From: Gnetum montanum
Taxonomy: Eukaryota; Streptophyta; Gnetopsida; Gnetales; Gnetaceae
Direction: 5' to 3'
Assembly (NCBI GenBank): GCA_015680685.1
Contig: MNCI01017554.1
Span: 66,135-130,134 of the forward strand
DNA length: 64,000 nt
Of the stretch, positions 35,900 to 46,826 are shown piece after piece (the first letter of the stretch is position 1; each line of letters begins with the position of its first letter). The notes under the pieces are model-generated. The model was not told the origin of the DNA. It saw only the letters and a program-made list of their open reading frames with translations, and made no database searches. The position numbers and the translations under genes were made by a program.

Positions 35900-36839
35900 A
35901 TATGTAAGCACAAGTTATAGTGCAAAAATAAGAATAGAGAATGAAATGTATGAGATGTGTAAAAATATGGCCAAAACAATTGCAAACATTTATACTTAAT
36001 GTTACAAAAATATGTGACAAAATAGAGGTTTAGATGGTATAGGTTCTTAGCTTTAAAAAGATCACAAACATGAGGAATATCTTATAAAAATTTGTGCAAG
36101 GTGTAGGGTGTGTTCTACACTTCGATTTACACTTGTCTTTCGCTCGATCTATATGGTGATCAATGCTACTCAAGGATCTGCTACTCCAATGGTCTCTACT
36201 AAAAAAGGTTGTGAAAAGGCTACAAGAATTTTTTCTCTATTTCCACAAAGGTCTTTGTTATTGACAAGTGATCTTCTTATTGAAATGTGCCAAAAAGATC
36301 CAAAAATTAGCCTTCGATTTGGCTTAAATAGGCCTCAAATTCATTGTTTTGGTGTTTGTTACATTCCTATATGCTTGCTGGGGCATTATGTGATGTTTTT
36401 TGGCCATTTTCATTGCCAAAAAGTGTAGCATATGGATCACCAACGTTTTCGGCTTTTTGTGCTGTAAATTGACAACGTATTTGGGCTACTTTCATGGCCC
36501 AAATTACATTGTATGAGAAATTTTAGTTTCACACATTGGAAAAACATGTGTCATAGGGTGGATTAGTGTAAGAAGCAAAAAACCTTATTTTTTAATGGAA
36601 TTTTTTAACACTTTATCTTTCATATGTTCGCCTAAATTAAATTCACAACATGTGGGCTATGAATTTTATTTTACATGCTAAAAATGGTTCAATATTTTGG
36701 CAAAACAAGGTAATAGGGTAGGACTTTTTATGAGGAAATAAGGTAATTATTTTTTTCTCTTGACCTCCAATTAAATTACAATGTAGATTTCAGTTTCTAG
36801 GCTTCTTATTTATGACATAAATTTTCTTAAGGTGTTTCA
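35900..36839 (-). repeat. Tat-like LTR fragment (left end approximate)
   Basis: Ends GGTGTTTCA at 36839, as in the LTRs of V (GTTGTTTCA, GGTGTTTCA) and IV, and is followed by the same type of polypurine tract. The part at about 36120-36220 parallels the V LTR (GATCAATGCTACTC..., ACTCCAATGG versus CACCAATGGAG). The 106-codon + frame at 36108-36428 is within it and corresponds to the non-coding V LTR frame. Confidence 0.55.
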
Positions 36840-37423
36840 TTAGCCCCTCTTTGTTGATGTTTTAAGGATCAACCTAAGAAACAACAACAAAGAATCAAAA
36901 ACATTCTCACAACTTTATCATCAATGCTCCCCATTCACATTTGACTCTGTAGCTATTGAATCATGCCAAAGAGTGCTCATGATGATAAAATAAGGTCACA
37001 ATGGGGTGTGAAGAAGTTGGGGTTAGATAATGGCTACATTGGCTATTAGAGAGTAGTGACATTAGCTAACAGAGCATTCCAAATGTGTTAACATAATAGT
37101 TATGGCATGATGGTGATATATTTGCTAATTGAAAAGGTCTTCATGCTTTGCGCTAGAACTACTAGTTACTTTATGATGTTTCTAGGAACCAACACTTTGT
37201 AATACGGCTTCTTTGGCCACTTGGTTCTCTTTTTTTTCAAGATCCATTGATTTGATTGACTTTAGGCTACATTGGCCTCTTGGCTTTCTTGCAATTTTCA
37301 TTCACCCCAATTTTTGGGAGTGAAACCTTCATTAGGTTTTATTGAAAATGCTAAATTTTTGTTTTCTCACTAAATGAAATGTGTTACATTCAATAAACTT
37401 CATGATTGACCATGTCAAGAATG
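36840..37423 (-). other. Polypurine tract and 3' UTR of a Tat-like element
   Basis: The minus-strand tract CAACAAAGAGGGGCTA (36840-36855) abuts the LTR. The sequence beyond resembles V's 3' UTR start (ACAAAGAATC...AACA). No gene. It runs into the assembly gap. Confidence 0.5.
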
Positions 37424-38189
37424 NNNNNNNNNNNNNNNNNNNNNNNNNNNNNNNNNNNNNNNNNNNNNNNNNNNNNNNNNNNNNNNNNNNNNNNNNNNNN
37501 NNNNNNNNNNNNNNNNNNNNNNNNNNNNNNNNNNNNNNNNNNNNNNNNNNNNNNNNNNNNNNNNNNNNNNNNNNNNNNNNNNNNNNNNNNNNNNNNNNNN
37601 NNNNNNNNNNNNNNNNNNNNNNNNNNNNNNNNNNNNNNNNNNNNNNNNNNNNNNNNNNNNNNNNNNNNNNNNNNNNNNNNNNNNNNNNNNNNNNNNNNNN
37701 NNNNNNNNNNNNNNNNNNNNNNNNNNNNNNNNNNNNNNNNNNNNNNNNNNNNNNNNNNNNNNNNNNNNNNNNNNNNNNNNNNNNNNNNNNNNNNNNNNNN
37801 NNNNNNNNNNNNNNNNNNNNNNNNNNNNNNNNNNNNNNNNNNNNNNNNNNNNNNNNNNNNNNNNNNNNNNNNNNNNNNNNNNNNNNNNNNNNNNNNNNNN
37901 NNNNNNNNNNNNNNNNNNNNNNNNNNNNNNNNNNNNNNNNNNNNNNNNNNNNNNNNNNNNNNNNNNNNNNNNNNNNNNNNNNNNNNNNNNNNNNNNNNNN
38001 NNNNNNNNNNNNNNNNNNNNNNNNNNNNNNNNNNNNNNNNNNNNNNNNNNNNNNNNNNNNNNNNNNNNNNNNNNNNNNNNNNNNNNNNNNNNNNNNNNNN
38101 NNNNNNNNNNNNNNNNNNNNNNNNNNNNNNNNNNNNNNNNNNNNNNNNNNNNNNNNNNNNNNNNNNNNNNNNNNNNNNNNNNNNNNNNN
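37424..38189. other. Assembly gap (766 N)
   Basis: A run of N that hides the left end of element IV's 3' LTR and the junction with the preceding remnant. Frames spanning it are artefacts. Confidence 0.99.
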
Positions 38190-39428
38190 GATGAGCAAAA
38201 ATGGGGTTCACTTATGAAAGAGTTTAAAGCCTATTGAAGCCAATGTGATCTACTCCATGATCCAGGTGCTAAGCCACTCTTAATGCTATTGAACCTTTCT
38301 TCACTGCTACAACCTTAGATTTGCAAGTTGGGTTACTCAAGGCTTTAATGCTTCCACACTAGGGTTCAAGAGAGTGAAAGTATAGGACCTTGCAAGAGCT
38401 CTTGAGTGCATGAAAATGGCCCAAGTGTGGAATTGTAAAAATGGCTGAATTTTTTTGAAAAATTACTTGTATTCCAGAAAGTTATTGAACTTAATTGCTA
38501 AAAATTCTGGAATAAAAATTGCTCCACCTATAAATGTTGTTGGAGCCTAGTTTTATAGGTTCTTTAGGCCATGAATGGGGTTGCTAATTATTTATGATTT
38601 AGCTACAAATTGACAATGAAATGGCTTCAAATTTGATGTAAATTTACTACAAATTGACTACCAAATTTAGGTGAGATGGGTGCCCAAATTTGGGGGGCTA
38701 CTATACATAGTAAGTGCTTCCACCCATGGCCATTTACTATAAATAGTAACCAAGGCATACCTTACACACTAGAGATGAATGTTCCATGATAAGCTCTTCA
38801 CCATGCTTGTTGAAGTGGCTAGTTAATGTTGAAGTGCATGAACTAATGAATTTTTGCTTTTGTGGCTTCCATGCTAGGGGATTGAATTTTTCATGCTGGT
38901 GATGAAGACTTCATATTGGGGAAGCAAGGAAGTTTCCAGGCTGGGGGAAAGTTTCAAAGCTAGGAGGAAACTTCCATGCTGGGGGAGGAGGGGGAGAAGT
39001 TTCCAGGTTGGGGTGAACCTTCCACATTGAGGGGGGAAAGTTTCTAGGCTATGCTATGGTCTCCACATTGAAGGGGGAAAGTTTCCAAAACCTTCATCCT
39101 TCCATGCTGTGGGTAGGTGAGATCTACTCCCTATATGTGTTTCTAACATAGAAAAAAGTGATGGGTTTTATGGGGGGTATAATTTTTTCTACGTTGGAAA
39201 CACATTCTCCTAAGCCCAAATATAGACACTAGGTGACTTTTTTAACTTAGGGAATGAGAATTTGACCATCCATGAGGCATTTTTCAGACCCAAAAGTATA
39301 AAGTATGTGAAATTGCCCATTGTGGGTTACAATTTTCACATTTACAATAAAGTTTTGCCTTGGGTTTCATGGTGTGAAAGCTACATGATGAAGAATGGTT
39401 ATAACATGAAATTTTTTGTGGTGTTTCA
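38190..39428 (-). repeat. 3' LTR of Tat-like element IV (left end in gap)
   Basis: Right end GTGGTGTTTCA at 39428. Shared blocks with the LTR ending at 46040 include CTCCATGATCCAgGT (38252; 45078), CATAAATAGTAA-type text (38740; 45525), CCaAATATAGACA (39218; 45837) and AAAGTATGTGAAAT (39299; 45922). The reverse TATA box is near 38745. Runs of G (38940-39100) form imperfect repeats AAGTTTCcAgGCTgGGGG. Confidence 0.7.
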
Positions 39429-39445
39429 ATGCCTCCTCTTTGTTG
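39429..39445 (-). other. Polypurine tract of element IV
   Basis: CAACAAAGAGGAGGCAT on the minus strand directly before the LTR, near-identical to that of V (48240-48256). Confidence 0.65.
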
Positions 39446-39551
39446 AATTGACTCAAGAATCACCAAAAAAGAATACAAAACACCATTTCATATTATAATG
39501 CTACAATGCATACATGCCACATGAGAATTAGGCTATCTAGGTCACCAAAGT

Positions 39552-39640
39552 CACTAGTTTAAGGCCATGGTGGGTCATGGTACTAGTTTAAGGCCCTAGC
39601 ATGCTATGTTGCTAGTTTAAGATCATAGCGGATCATTGAA
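39552..39640. repeat. Three-copy tandem array, 3' side of pol (element IV)
   Basis: Three units of about 30 bp starting CTAGTTTAAGgcCaT. The same unit recurs at 43320-43410 in the same element and, with the core AGTTTAA..C(G)T.GCGG, in two arrays of element V. Confidence 0.8.
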
Positions 39641-39689
39641 AGTAGGCTCGCTTGTTGAAAATTGTTGGCTACATGCATGTAGTATGGAT

Positions 39690-40720
39690 TTAGATAGGAA
39701 TGATTGACCTGATTAGCCAACTCATTTCCATCCATGTTGGCTATTCTAAATGCTCCATTCTCGTAGGCTCTAGTGATAAGGAAAGACCATTCCTAGTTAG
39801 CTAAGAACTTGTCTACATGCTCACAAATGGCCTTGAGGACTAGGTCCCACTCCTTGATCTTGTGTATGGTCAATTCATGGTGATGTTGTTTCTTCTACCT
39901 CTCTTCATAGTTCTTGATGTGAGCAAGCACTTGCATACACTTCTCCTCCATTAAATCTAGAACTATCATCTGCAACTCCTTACTCTACTCATCATTGATG
40001 AAGTTGGTCAAGGATACTCGAAGTGATGACACTTACAATTCAAGAGGTAAAACAGCTTTAAAATCATAAACAAGGCTATAAGGGATCATGTTGGTTATTG
40101 TTCAATAGCTTGTTCGGTATGCCCATAGTGCATGGAAAAGCCGCTCATGCCACTTCTGATTGCTATTGTTGAGTATCTTCTTGGGCAAGTTGATGATGGC
40201 CTTGTTCCTTACTTCTACTTGTCCATTGGTTTGGAGGTAGTAAGGTGACAAGAAAGAATGCTTAATGCCTAGGTTATGATAGAAATCCTTGGTTTCTTGG
40301 CTACTAAATTTAGGCCCATTATTCGTAACTATGGTCATGGGTATGCCAAAACAAGCTACAATGTTATCTAGGATAAATTTGCAAACTTGTTCAGATGTGA
40401 TCTTCCATCAGGGAATAGCATCAACCCACTTGGTGAAGTATTCGTTTGTGGTGATGATGAAGTTATGTCCTACAAAAGACCTAGGCATTATATGTCCAAC
40501 GATATCCCAACCCCATCATTGAAATGACCATGTTATCTATGTTGTATGTAACTTAGTTGGTGATACATGTATCAGGTTACTATATTGTTAGCATATGTCA
40601 CATTACTTAACCTTTTGCAAGCAATGATTCTTCATATGGGGCCCATAGTAGCCTAATCATCTAATCTTAGTAGCCATGTCTCTAAGTCCTATATGTCCTT
40701 CATAGACACCCTCGTGAACC
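39690..40720 (-). pseudogene. pol: Integrase of element IV
   Basis: 40338-40102 open: MTIVTNNGPKFSSQETKDFYHNLGI then SPYYLQTNGQVEVRNKAIINL and WAYRTSY. This is very close to V (MTIVTDNGPQFSSTETKSFYENLGI) with the second catalytic Asp changed to Asn. The zinc-binding end is near 40580-40690 and the C-terminal region near 39690-39790. Stops elsewhere. Confidence 0.75.
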
Positions 40721-41640
40721 TCCTCTAGGACTATTCTAGCTTCCATTTTACCTAAGAACTTTAGGAATATGTCATCATAGGATTGTTAGCATAATGTGTT
40801 ATCACCTATGATGACATACTACTTTGATCACTTACGTATGACATCCTTCTATGTAGTAGTTAGGCCTTGTGAGGATTCACAATGCATAAGGTAAAATTTG
40901 ATATTATCATACTACTTCTTGGGAGGAGCAATATGAACAATGGCCATAAAGGTATCCTCAATGTTCTGTGTGATGGGAACAACGTAGTCCACAATTAAGG
41001 TGGGCAACTTGCTAAATACATCTGCCATCACACTAAGGGCTAATGTGAAATTGCATCAACTTTTTGTTTCGAGGTATGTGTTGAACATCAATGTCTATGA
41101 AGTTTTATAATAACTACTTCCCTAGATCACAATAAGGTTGTAAGTGCTTAGCTTTGCATGCATAGACTTTGGTTACTTGGTTAACTACAAGTTGTGAATT
41201 AACTTTGATGGCTAGGCATCTAATTCCTAGGTCATGAGCTACCATCATCCCTCTAATCAAACCTTCATATTCTGCTATGTTGTTGGTACATGGAAACCCA
41301 AAACAATAGGCAAAGGATTAGATTCATCAAATGGGAATGTAACGATGGAAATAGAACCTGCCCATGGGTGCTTGAAGCTTCATCAAAGTTCATGACTACC
41401 TTATAGCCCTTGGGCACTTAATGTATTCATCAAGAAACTTAGGATCTATGGCTACTTGGTCATCAACGGGTGAAAATATGAGTTGTACAGTTATAGCTTG
41501 ACCTTTTGTTAAGGATTGAGAGACATAATAGAGGTCAAACTCTACGATTATGGCTTTCCATCAAGTTATACGACTATTTTCATAGATGTTGGTCATTATG
41601 GCTTTGAGTATGTTTTCCTTGTAAATTACATTGACTTGGC
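40721..41640 (-). pseudogene. pol: RNase H and aRNase H region of element IV
   Basis: Minus-strand relic aligned with V 51000-51990. FDEASSTHGQ (about 41370-41390) equals V's FDGASTARGS of the second RNase H. Text near 41060-41260 encodes the remaining aRNH and linker blocks with stops. Position between RT and integrase fits Tat order. Confidence 0.6.
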
Positions 41641-42660
41641 TTCTAAAGAGGTAGTGTCTCAATTTCTTCAAAGAGAAGACTAGTGCTAGACAATACTTTT
41701 TCACTTCAGTGTATCACATCTCGTGGGCTACTAACACATGGCTAAGGTAGTATCCAAGCACTTTATCCCTATCATCACATTTCTAATAGAGTAGAGAGGA
41801 AATGGATGTATCAAAGATGATGAGATAAATGTAAAATGGCTTACCCTCTAGTAGAGGATAGACTATCGGTAGTTGTATCAACTCTTGCTTAAGGTTTTCA
41901 AAAGCCTCTTGACATTGAGTCGTCCACTCATAGTGAACTCCTTTCTTAAGAAAGTGTTGCATGGGTTGTAACTTATTTGTAAGCCTAGTGATAAAACTAC
42001 GAATAAACTATAATATACCTTTTAATCCCTAAAGATCTTTAAGATTTGTAGGTGCCACCAATTTGGATATAGCCTTAACGTTATCAAGGTCTACGTGTAT
42101 CCTTGCTTCTGAGACTACAAAGCCAAGCATCTTACCAGTCTTGATATTAAATACACACTTCTTAGGATTGAGCCTAAGTTCATATTTGAGGCATTATTTA
42201 AGCATAAGATCTAGGTCATTAGCATGGTCATCAGCTATCTTAGACTTGACGACTATGTCATCTATGTAATCATTCAACAAACCTAACATGTAACCACTGA
42301 AGATATAGGTCATGGCTCTCTGGTACGTTGCTCCAACATTCTTAAGGCCAAAGGGCATCATGGGATAATAGATAGTACCCCATGGGTTCATAAAGGTCAT
42401 GCTAAGTTAGTGCTCTAGGTTTATCCTAATTTGGTTATATCCCAGAAATTCATCCATAAAGGACAACAAGGCATGTCCAGTTGTAGTATCAATCAGTTGA
42501 TTAATACTAAGCAAAGGGAAGTCATCCTTGATAGTTGCTTTATTTAGGTGACGTAAATTAATGCAAATATGAATACTCCCATTTTTTCTTAAGGACTAAC
42601 ACTAGGTTTCATACCCATTTTGCTTAATTAACAACCCTAATGAAACTTGCTGGTTAGAGC
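41641..42660 (-). pseudogene. pol: Reverse transcriptase of element IV
   Basis: 42400-42194 open: MTFMNPWGTIYYPMMPFGLKNVGATYQRAMTYIFSGYMLGLLNDYIDDIVVKS. The YIDD active site is preserved. The N-terminal part (IRINLEH, LSFMDEFLGYNQI near 42410-42480; LPLLSINQLIDTTTGHA near 42480-42520) and thumb follow V closely. Stops elsewhere in the frame. Confidence 0.78.
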
Positions 42661-43088
42661 TTTGAGATTTCCTTGTGAATTGCAAAGGCCAAGTCAAGTC
42701 TCATCTTGTGCACTTTTTACTTAATTGGTCTAGTGCTAGGGTCCAATATGATGTTGTGTTGTACTTGATGTGGGTTTAGGCTTAGCATATCTTGGGCACA
42801 TTGAGGCTCTTATGAGGAACTTAGTTTAAGAGTTTTCTCCTCACCATTGTGTGTTGTAATAGGAACCTCAACTAGAGGGCCTTCGGTTATGTCTCTTACT
42901 TCTAAGTCAAGGGTTTTAACTAGCTTTTCAGGCCATTTTAGAGGTTTCTCTATTGAGGTTATGTGGTCTAAAAGACTCTCAAGCTTAAGATCTAAGTAAT
43001 TAGGGTTAATACACTATTTAATATCTCTGTGAGGTCCATGTAGACACAGAGGCAAACTAATTTGCTCCCAAGTACTCATACATTGACC
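42661..43088 (-). pseudogene. pol: N-terminal pre-RT region of element IV pol
   Basis: The minus strand encodes HITSIEKPLKWPEKLVKTLDLEVRDITEGPLVEVPITTHNG. This corresponds to V's pol start (SKMSPKWPE..TRTLDLEAGDITEDPLEEVSIVTHRG). It starts right after a candidate splice acceptor at 43089-43090. Confidence 0.68.
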
Positions 43089-43817
43089 CTACATATCACC
43101 CAAAAGCATATTAAGTGGCACTTGGATAAAAGTAAATAAATAATGTTAAAATTTCATAAAACATATGCAAATATAATGTAATCAAGGCCATCAAAGGTCA
43201 TCAAAGAGATAAGGTCAATTCGAAAAAGTGTAATAGAGGGGAACAAAGATCACATAAAGGTCAAACAAGGGAAAGTATAAGAAGTAAGGCTAAAAATGAT
43301 CAATAAAGGTCACAATTTAGCTAGTTTAAGGCCTTAGTAGGCCATGATGCTAATATAAGGCCTTAGTAGGCCTATGATGCTAGTTTAAGGCCTTAGCGGG
43401 CCATGATCATATGGTGTCAAATGATGGTCATGAAAGGTCAAACCCCATTATTTGATACTATGTAAAGGCCAAAAAAGGTAAATAGAGCTATAATAAGATA
43501 AAAAATGAATATATAAGGATATATAAAGGCTATAGAAGGTCAACCAAGTCATCAACCTTCTAAGGGAGCCAAGAGGCTTCCTAAGAACTTCTCAAGTTCA
43601 GGCTTAGCTTCAAACTCATCCTACTCCTTATGTTGGCCCTCAGAGCTTGACTCTCCATCTTGCTCATCCATCTTAATTAAATTATATAGAATGCATGTAT
43701 GGGCATCAATTAGTAGTATTTTATCATACAAGGATAAAATGTATTCTTTCTTGTTGTGATGAATGAGTTCATATTTACATTTGGATTCTACCTTTGCATT
43801 GGAATGAGTAGACTTAC
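43089..43817 (-). other. Candidate sense intron upstream of RT in element IV
   Basis: On the minus strand a consensus donor TCTAG|GTAAGT (boundary 43818/43817) and an acceptor ATATGTAG|GGTC (boundary 43089/43088) bracket 729 nt that contain the second tandem array. Ogre elements of the Tat lineage are known to carry a partly spliced intron between protease and RT, and V has an equivalent. Inference from sequence only. Confidence 0.5.
43320..43410. repeat. Three-copy tandem array inside the candidate intron (element IV)
   Basis: Three units of 30-31 bp with core TAGTTTAAGGCCTTAGYRGGCC. Same family as 39552-39640 and as V's arrays. Confidence 0.85.
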
Positions 43818-44010
43818 CTAGATTCTGGCATAGATGAAATTATAATAGTTTTCATCTATCATGGAAAAATCTAGGCTTTATCCCCTTAGCCTAAGCACTT
43901 TCCTACACTTAGCCACAACAAGGTCTTTTGGATCATACACCCTTACCACATTTTGGCTTGATGCCATATCTACCATGTTAAGAGGCAAAACAATGGACTA
44001 GTTAAAAGAC
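43818..44010 (-). pseudogene. Unrecognised exon-like ORF remnant upstream of element IV intron
   Basis: The minus strand reads MVDMASSQNVVRVYDPKDLV then AKCRKVLRLRG, one stop, and SLDFSMIDENYYNFIYARI ending at the donor site. I do not recognise it. It is neither gag nor protease of V, and may be the 3' end of a gag-pro region of another lineage, a leader ORF, or chance. Gag and protease of IV are otherwise absent. Confidence 0.35.
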
Positions 44011-44149
44011 ATTGTAAAAAATTTTAATTTTGATTTTTTTAAAATAATTTTTTTAATAAATTAAATAATAATCCTAGAAAGTATAATGGTGTAAGGTGTA
44101 AAAGGCATTTTTGTTGAAAACTTGTGGGAATTGTAACTACAAGTGTAGT

Positions 44150-44580
44150 GCAAGTGACAATGATAGGAATGTTGAAAAACCAACCATGTTGGCTTTCCCA
44201 ACAAGGGTTATGCTGAGAGGGGGGCAAGGGGATAAGAAATCAATGATTGTCTTGCCCAACAACACCATGCTAGGGTACCACCTCATAGCATAGAATATGG
44301 CTATTTCAAAAAAAGGTAAATGTAAAACTTTGATTTTTTTAGAGCTATGTTAAAATCTTGGGAGAGACCAATGTTGGCTTTGTCATAAAATTTCACAGTA
44401 TGGGGGTTGGGTGGTTGGAGTAGAGTAATGCTAGTCTTTGGCATACACAAAGGTAGATTCAACTGGCAACCATGCTGGCTTTGGAGAATATAGCAACTAC
44501 TGTGAAAATCCCAAAGCACCTATAACTATAACACTAATTTTTAGTTCCAGCAAAATGGATGGCAATGTTGGTTTTTTTCT
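44150..44580. repeat. Diverged repeats with an ATGTTGGCTTT phrase
   Basis: The phrase (c)cATGTTGGCTTT or ATGCTGGCTTT recurs at about 44187, 44370, 44470 and 44564, often preceded by an ACC/GCA block. Spacing is 95-185 bp. It probably represents decayed tandem units in the 5' region of IV. No gene. Confidence 0.45.
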
Positions 44581-44869
44581 AGTAAAAATTTTGACTGTAA
44601 ATTTCAATATTTATGAAAAATAATAAAAAATTTATTTTAAAAGGGGTAAAATAGAATTTGATGAAGAACTTGGTCAAAGAACCTCCTTCTAGTATCAGAA
44701 ACTTATTACACTTGAAAACTTCAATCACTGAAAAATTGAAAATCCCAAGTAAATTAGTCTTAGCCTTGGATCTTGAGGGCCTACAAAAAAGAGAATGCAA
44801 GGTACCCTCGATAGTCTTTTCGATCACCCAAGGACTTGAAAAGTGTAAACGAGGGTAAACAAATGATAA

Positions 44870-46040
44870 AATTAATGCAAATCTATTCCACAAAAACAAA
44901 TGCACAAAATAAAATTATGATAATTTGCATAACAAATAAACTATAAACTTTATTCCAATAAAAATATTGAAAATAAAGGATTTGAAATAGGTACAAATGG
45001 CTCTTGAATGTACAAGGAATTTTTTCTAATGGAGTTTGAAGCTTGTTGGAGCTAGTAGTTTGCACTCTATTATTTTCTCCATGATCCAAGTACTTCCCAA
45101 CTCCCAACACCAAAACTCCTTGCAAGTTCCTAGCCCAAATCTGTAGTGTTAATCACCAGAGGGGTAAGGTATATGTTAGAATTTTGTTGCCAAAAGGGGT
45201 ACTACATTGAAAGTGTTTGTGCTCAAGTAGTTCCAGGTTTGCTCCAAAAGTCTTGTCAAATGATCAAGGTTGCCAAAGATACTAGTGCTCAAGAATTGCT
45301 AAAAGCTTTATGAGTTCAATAATTCTAGAGCTTTAGAACCTATTCAAGGTATTTGAGATGGACTTTTCTAGATCACATGACTACTAATTTTTAGCTACAA
45401 ATTTCTACCATGATTATTGACAAACTAAAATCATGTGCAGGTGTAGCAAGCCTTTACCTCCAGCATAGTTTCCATTTATGGTAAGTGTAATTACTGCCAA
45501 GGCCACCAAAACCATGTTGGATACCATAAATAGTAAATAGACTTTTTCAACTACGTTGGTTGCACCCACCAATGCTAACCTTGTGGTAGCAATGCTAGAG
45601 TTGTTGAAGAAACACTGAAGTTGTTAAATCAATGCTAAAGTTTGTTGGAAAATAACAATCCCAATTACTTCAACATTGAGAATTATGGCAACTATGCTTG
45701 CCATTATTGGGAAGATGAAAATCCAAACACCCCAATGCTTAGCATGGATGGTTCCAACGTAGTTGTTTCTATAATCCCCATAAAACCCATGAAAATGCCA
45801 ATTTTGCAATCCAAAAGGATTTTTTAACCTCCCCAAACCTAAATATAGACATGGCATGACTCTTTCCACTTAGGAAGTGAGGCTATGATAACTTATGGGG
45901 CATTTTTCAACCCAAAAATTTAAAGTATGTGAAATTTCATCTCATGGATTACAATCTTTACATTTTACAACAAAATTCCCCCCCTGGATTTGATGGTAAA
46001 GGTTACAAGTTGCAACATGAGATTTCTTTGTGATGTTTCA
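44870..46040 (-). repeat. 5' LTR of element IV (left end approximate)
   Basis: The right end TGATGTTTCA is at 46040. It aligns with 38190-39428 (see that entry), with 38190 corresponding to about 44985, so the true left end is at or before that. The putative target duplication would be 46041-46045 (CAAAC); the matching copy would be in the N gap. The primer site could not be recognised. Confidence 0.6.
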
Positions 46041-46180
46041 CAAACAATCAGCCTCAAAACATCTAGCATTGAGCATCGATGAAATTGCATGAACATGAAG
46101 TTAGATGTCTAAAGGCATTATGATGGACTTTAGTAGCACCTCTAATGCCAAAAAATATCCCATTTGAAGTGGAAATGGGT
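46041..46180 (-). other. Fragment of older element between IV and the solo LTR
   Basis: 140 bp that should be contiguous with 62850 onward before the solo LTR inserted; the flanks TGGGT (46176-46180) and TGGGC (62850-62854) form the duplication. No domain recognised on its own. Confidence 0.5.
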
Positions 46181-46826
46181 TGATAAGTGGCTAGGTACCC
46201 CTACGCCCAACCATACGCATACAAGCATTCATGCATGATCCAGTCGAACTCCAAGGATTAAGTGCTTATGTGCTTACACAAAACAGGGATGAGTTATACA
46301 ATCATTGTCTTCCCAAGCTTACTTGTAAGGCATAATTGTATGGTTAAGTAAACTCGAGGTATATGATTTTTATGTTTTTATGTTTTCTGTTCTTGGTGCT
46401 TAAAAGAGAGAAATGAAGTAATTTAATAACTAATTTAATTTAACTAATTAACTATTCTCTCTAACTAGTCCTAACACTAGCATCCGTTTCCACTTTTTGA
46501 ATACATCTTGAACCAATGGAACACTACTGGGATTACCAAACGCTAGTCGTTACTAGGTTACCAAGTGTTCCATGTATGCTCGAAGTGATCGTGCTAAGTG
46601 TGCTTACTTATTGAAAACTAATGATTCTATAAAAACAACATTAATTAACTAATGAAAGCATTAAATAACTGTAAATAACATTAAATGCAATAAATAAGCT
46701 ATTCTAAATGTTGCAAGGTTTATCATAAAGTTCGTCTTTATTTCTGGACACAAGGTGTGCTCAAGTACACAATGATCGAATAAAGATCTATTAACTTTAT
46801 TACTACGGGCACTCAGAAATAATTCT
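46181..46826 (-). repeat. Solo Athila-like LTR, left part (split by element V)
   Basis: Begins TGATAAGTGGCTAGGTACCCC, matching the R/U5 end of LTRs A, C and D, and is interrupted at 46826 by V. With 62655-62849 it gives an LTR of about 841 bp, close to D's 857. No internal region or partner is attached, so it is a solo LTR from unequal recombination. Confidence 0.8.
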
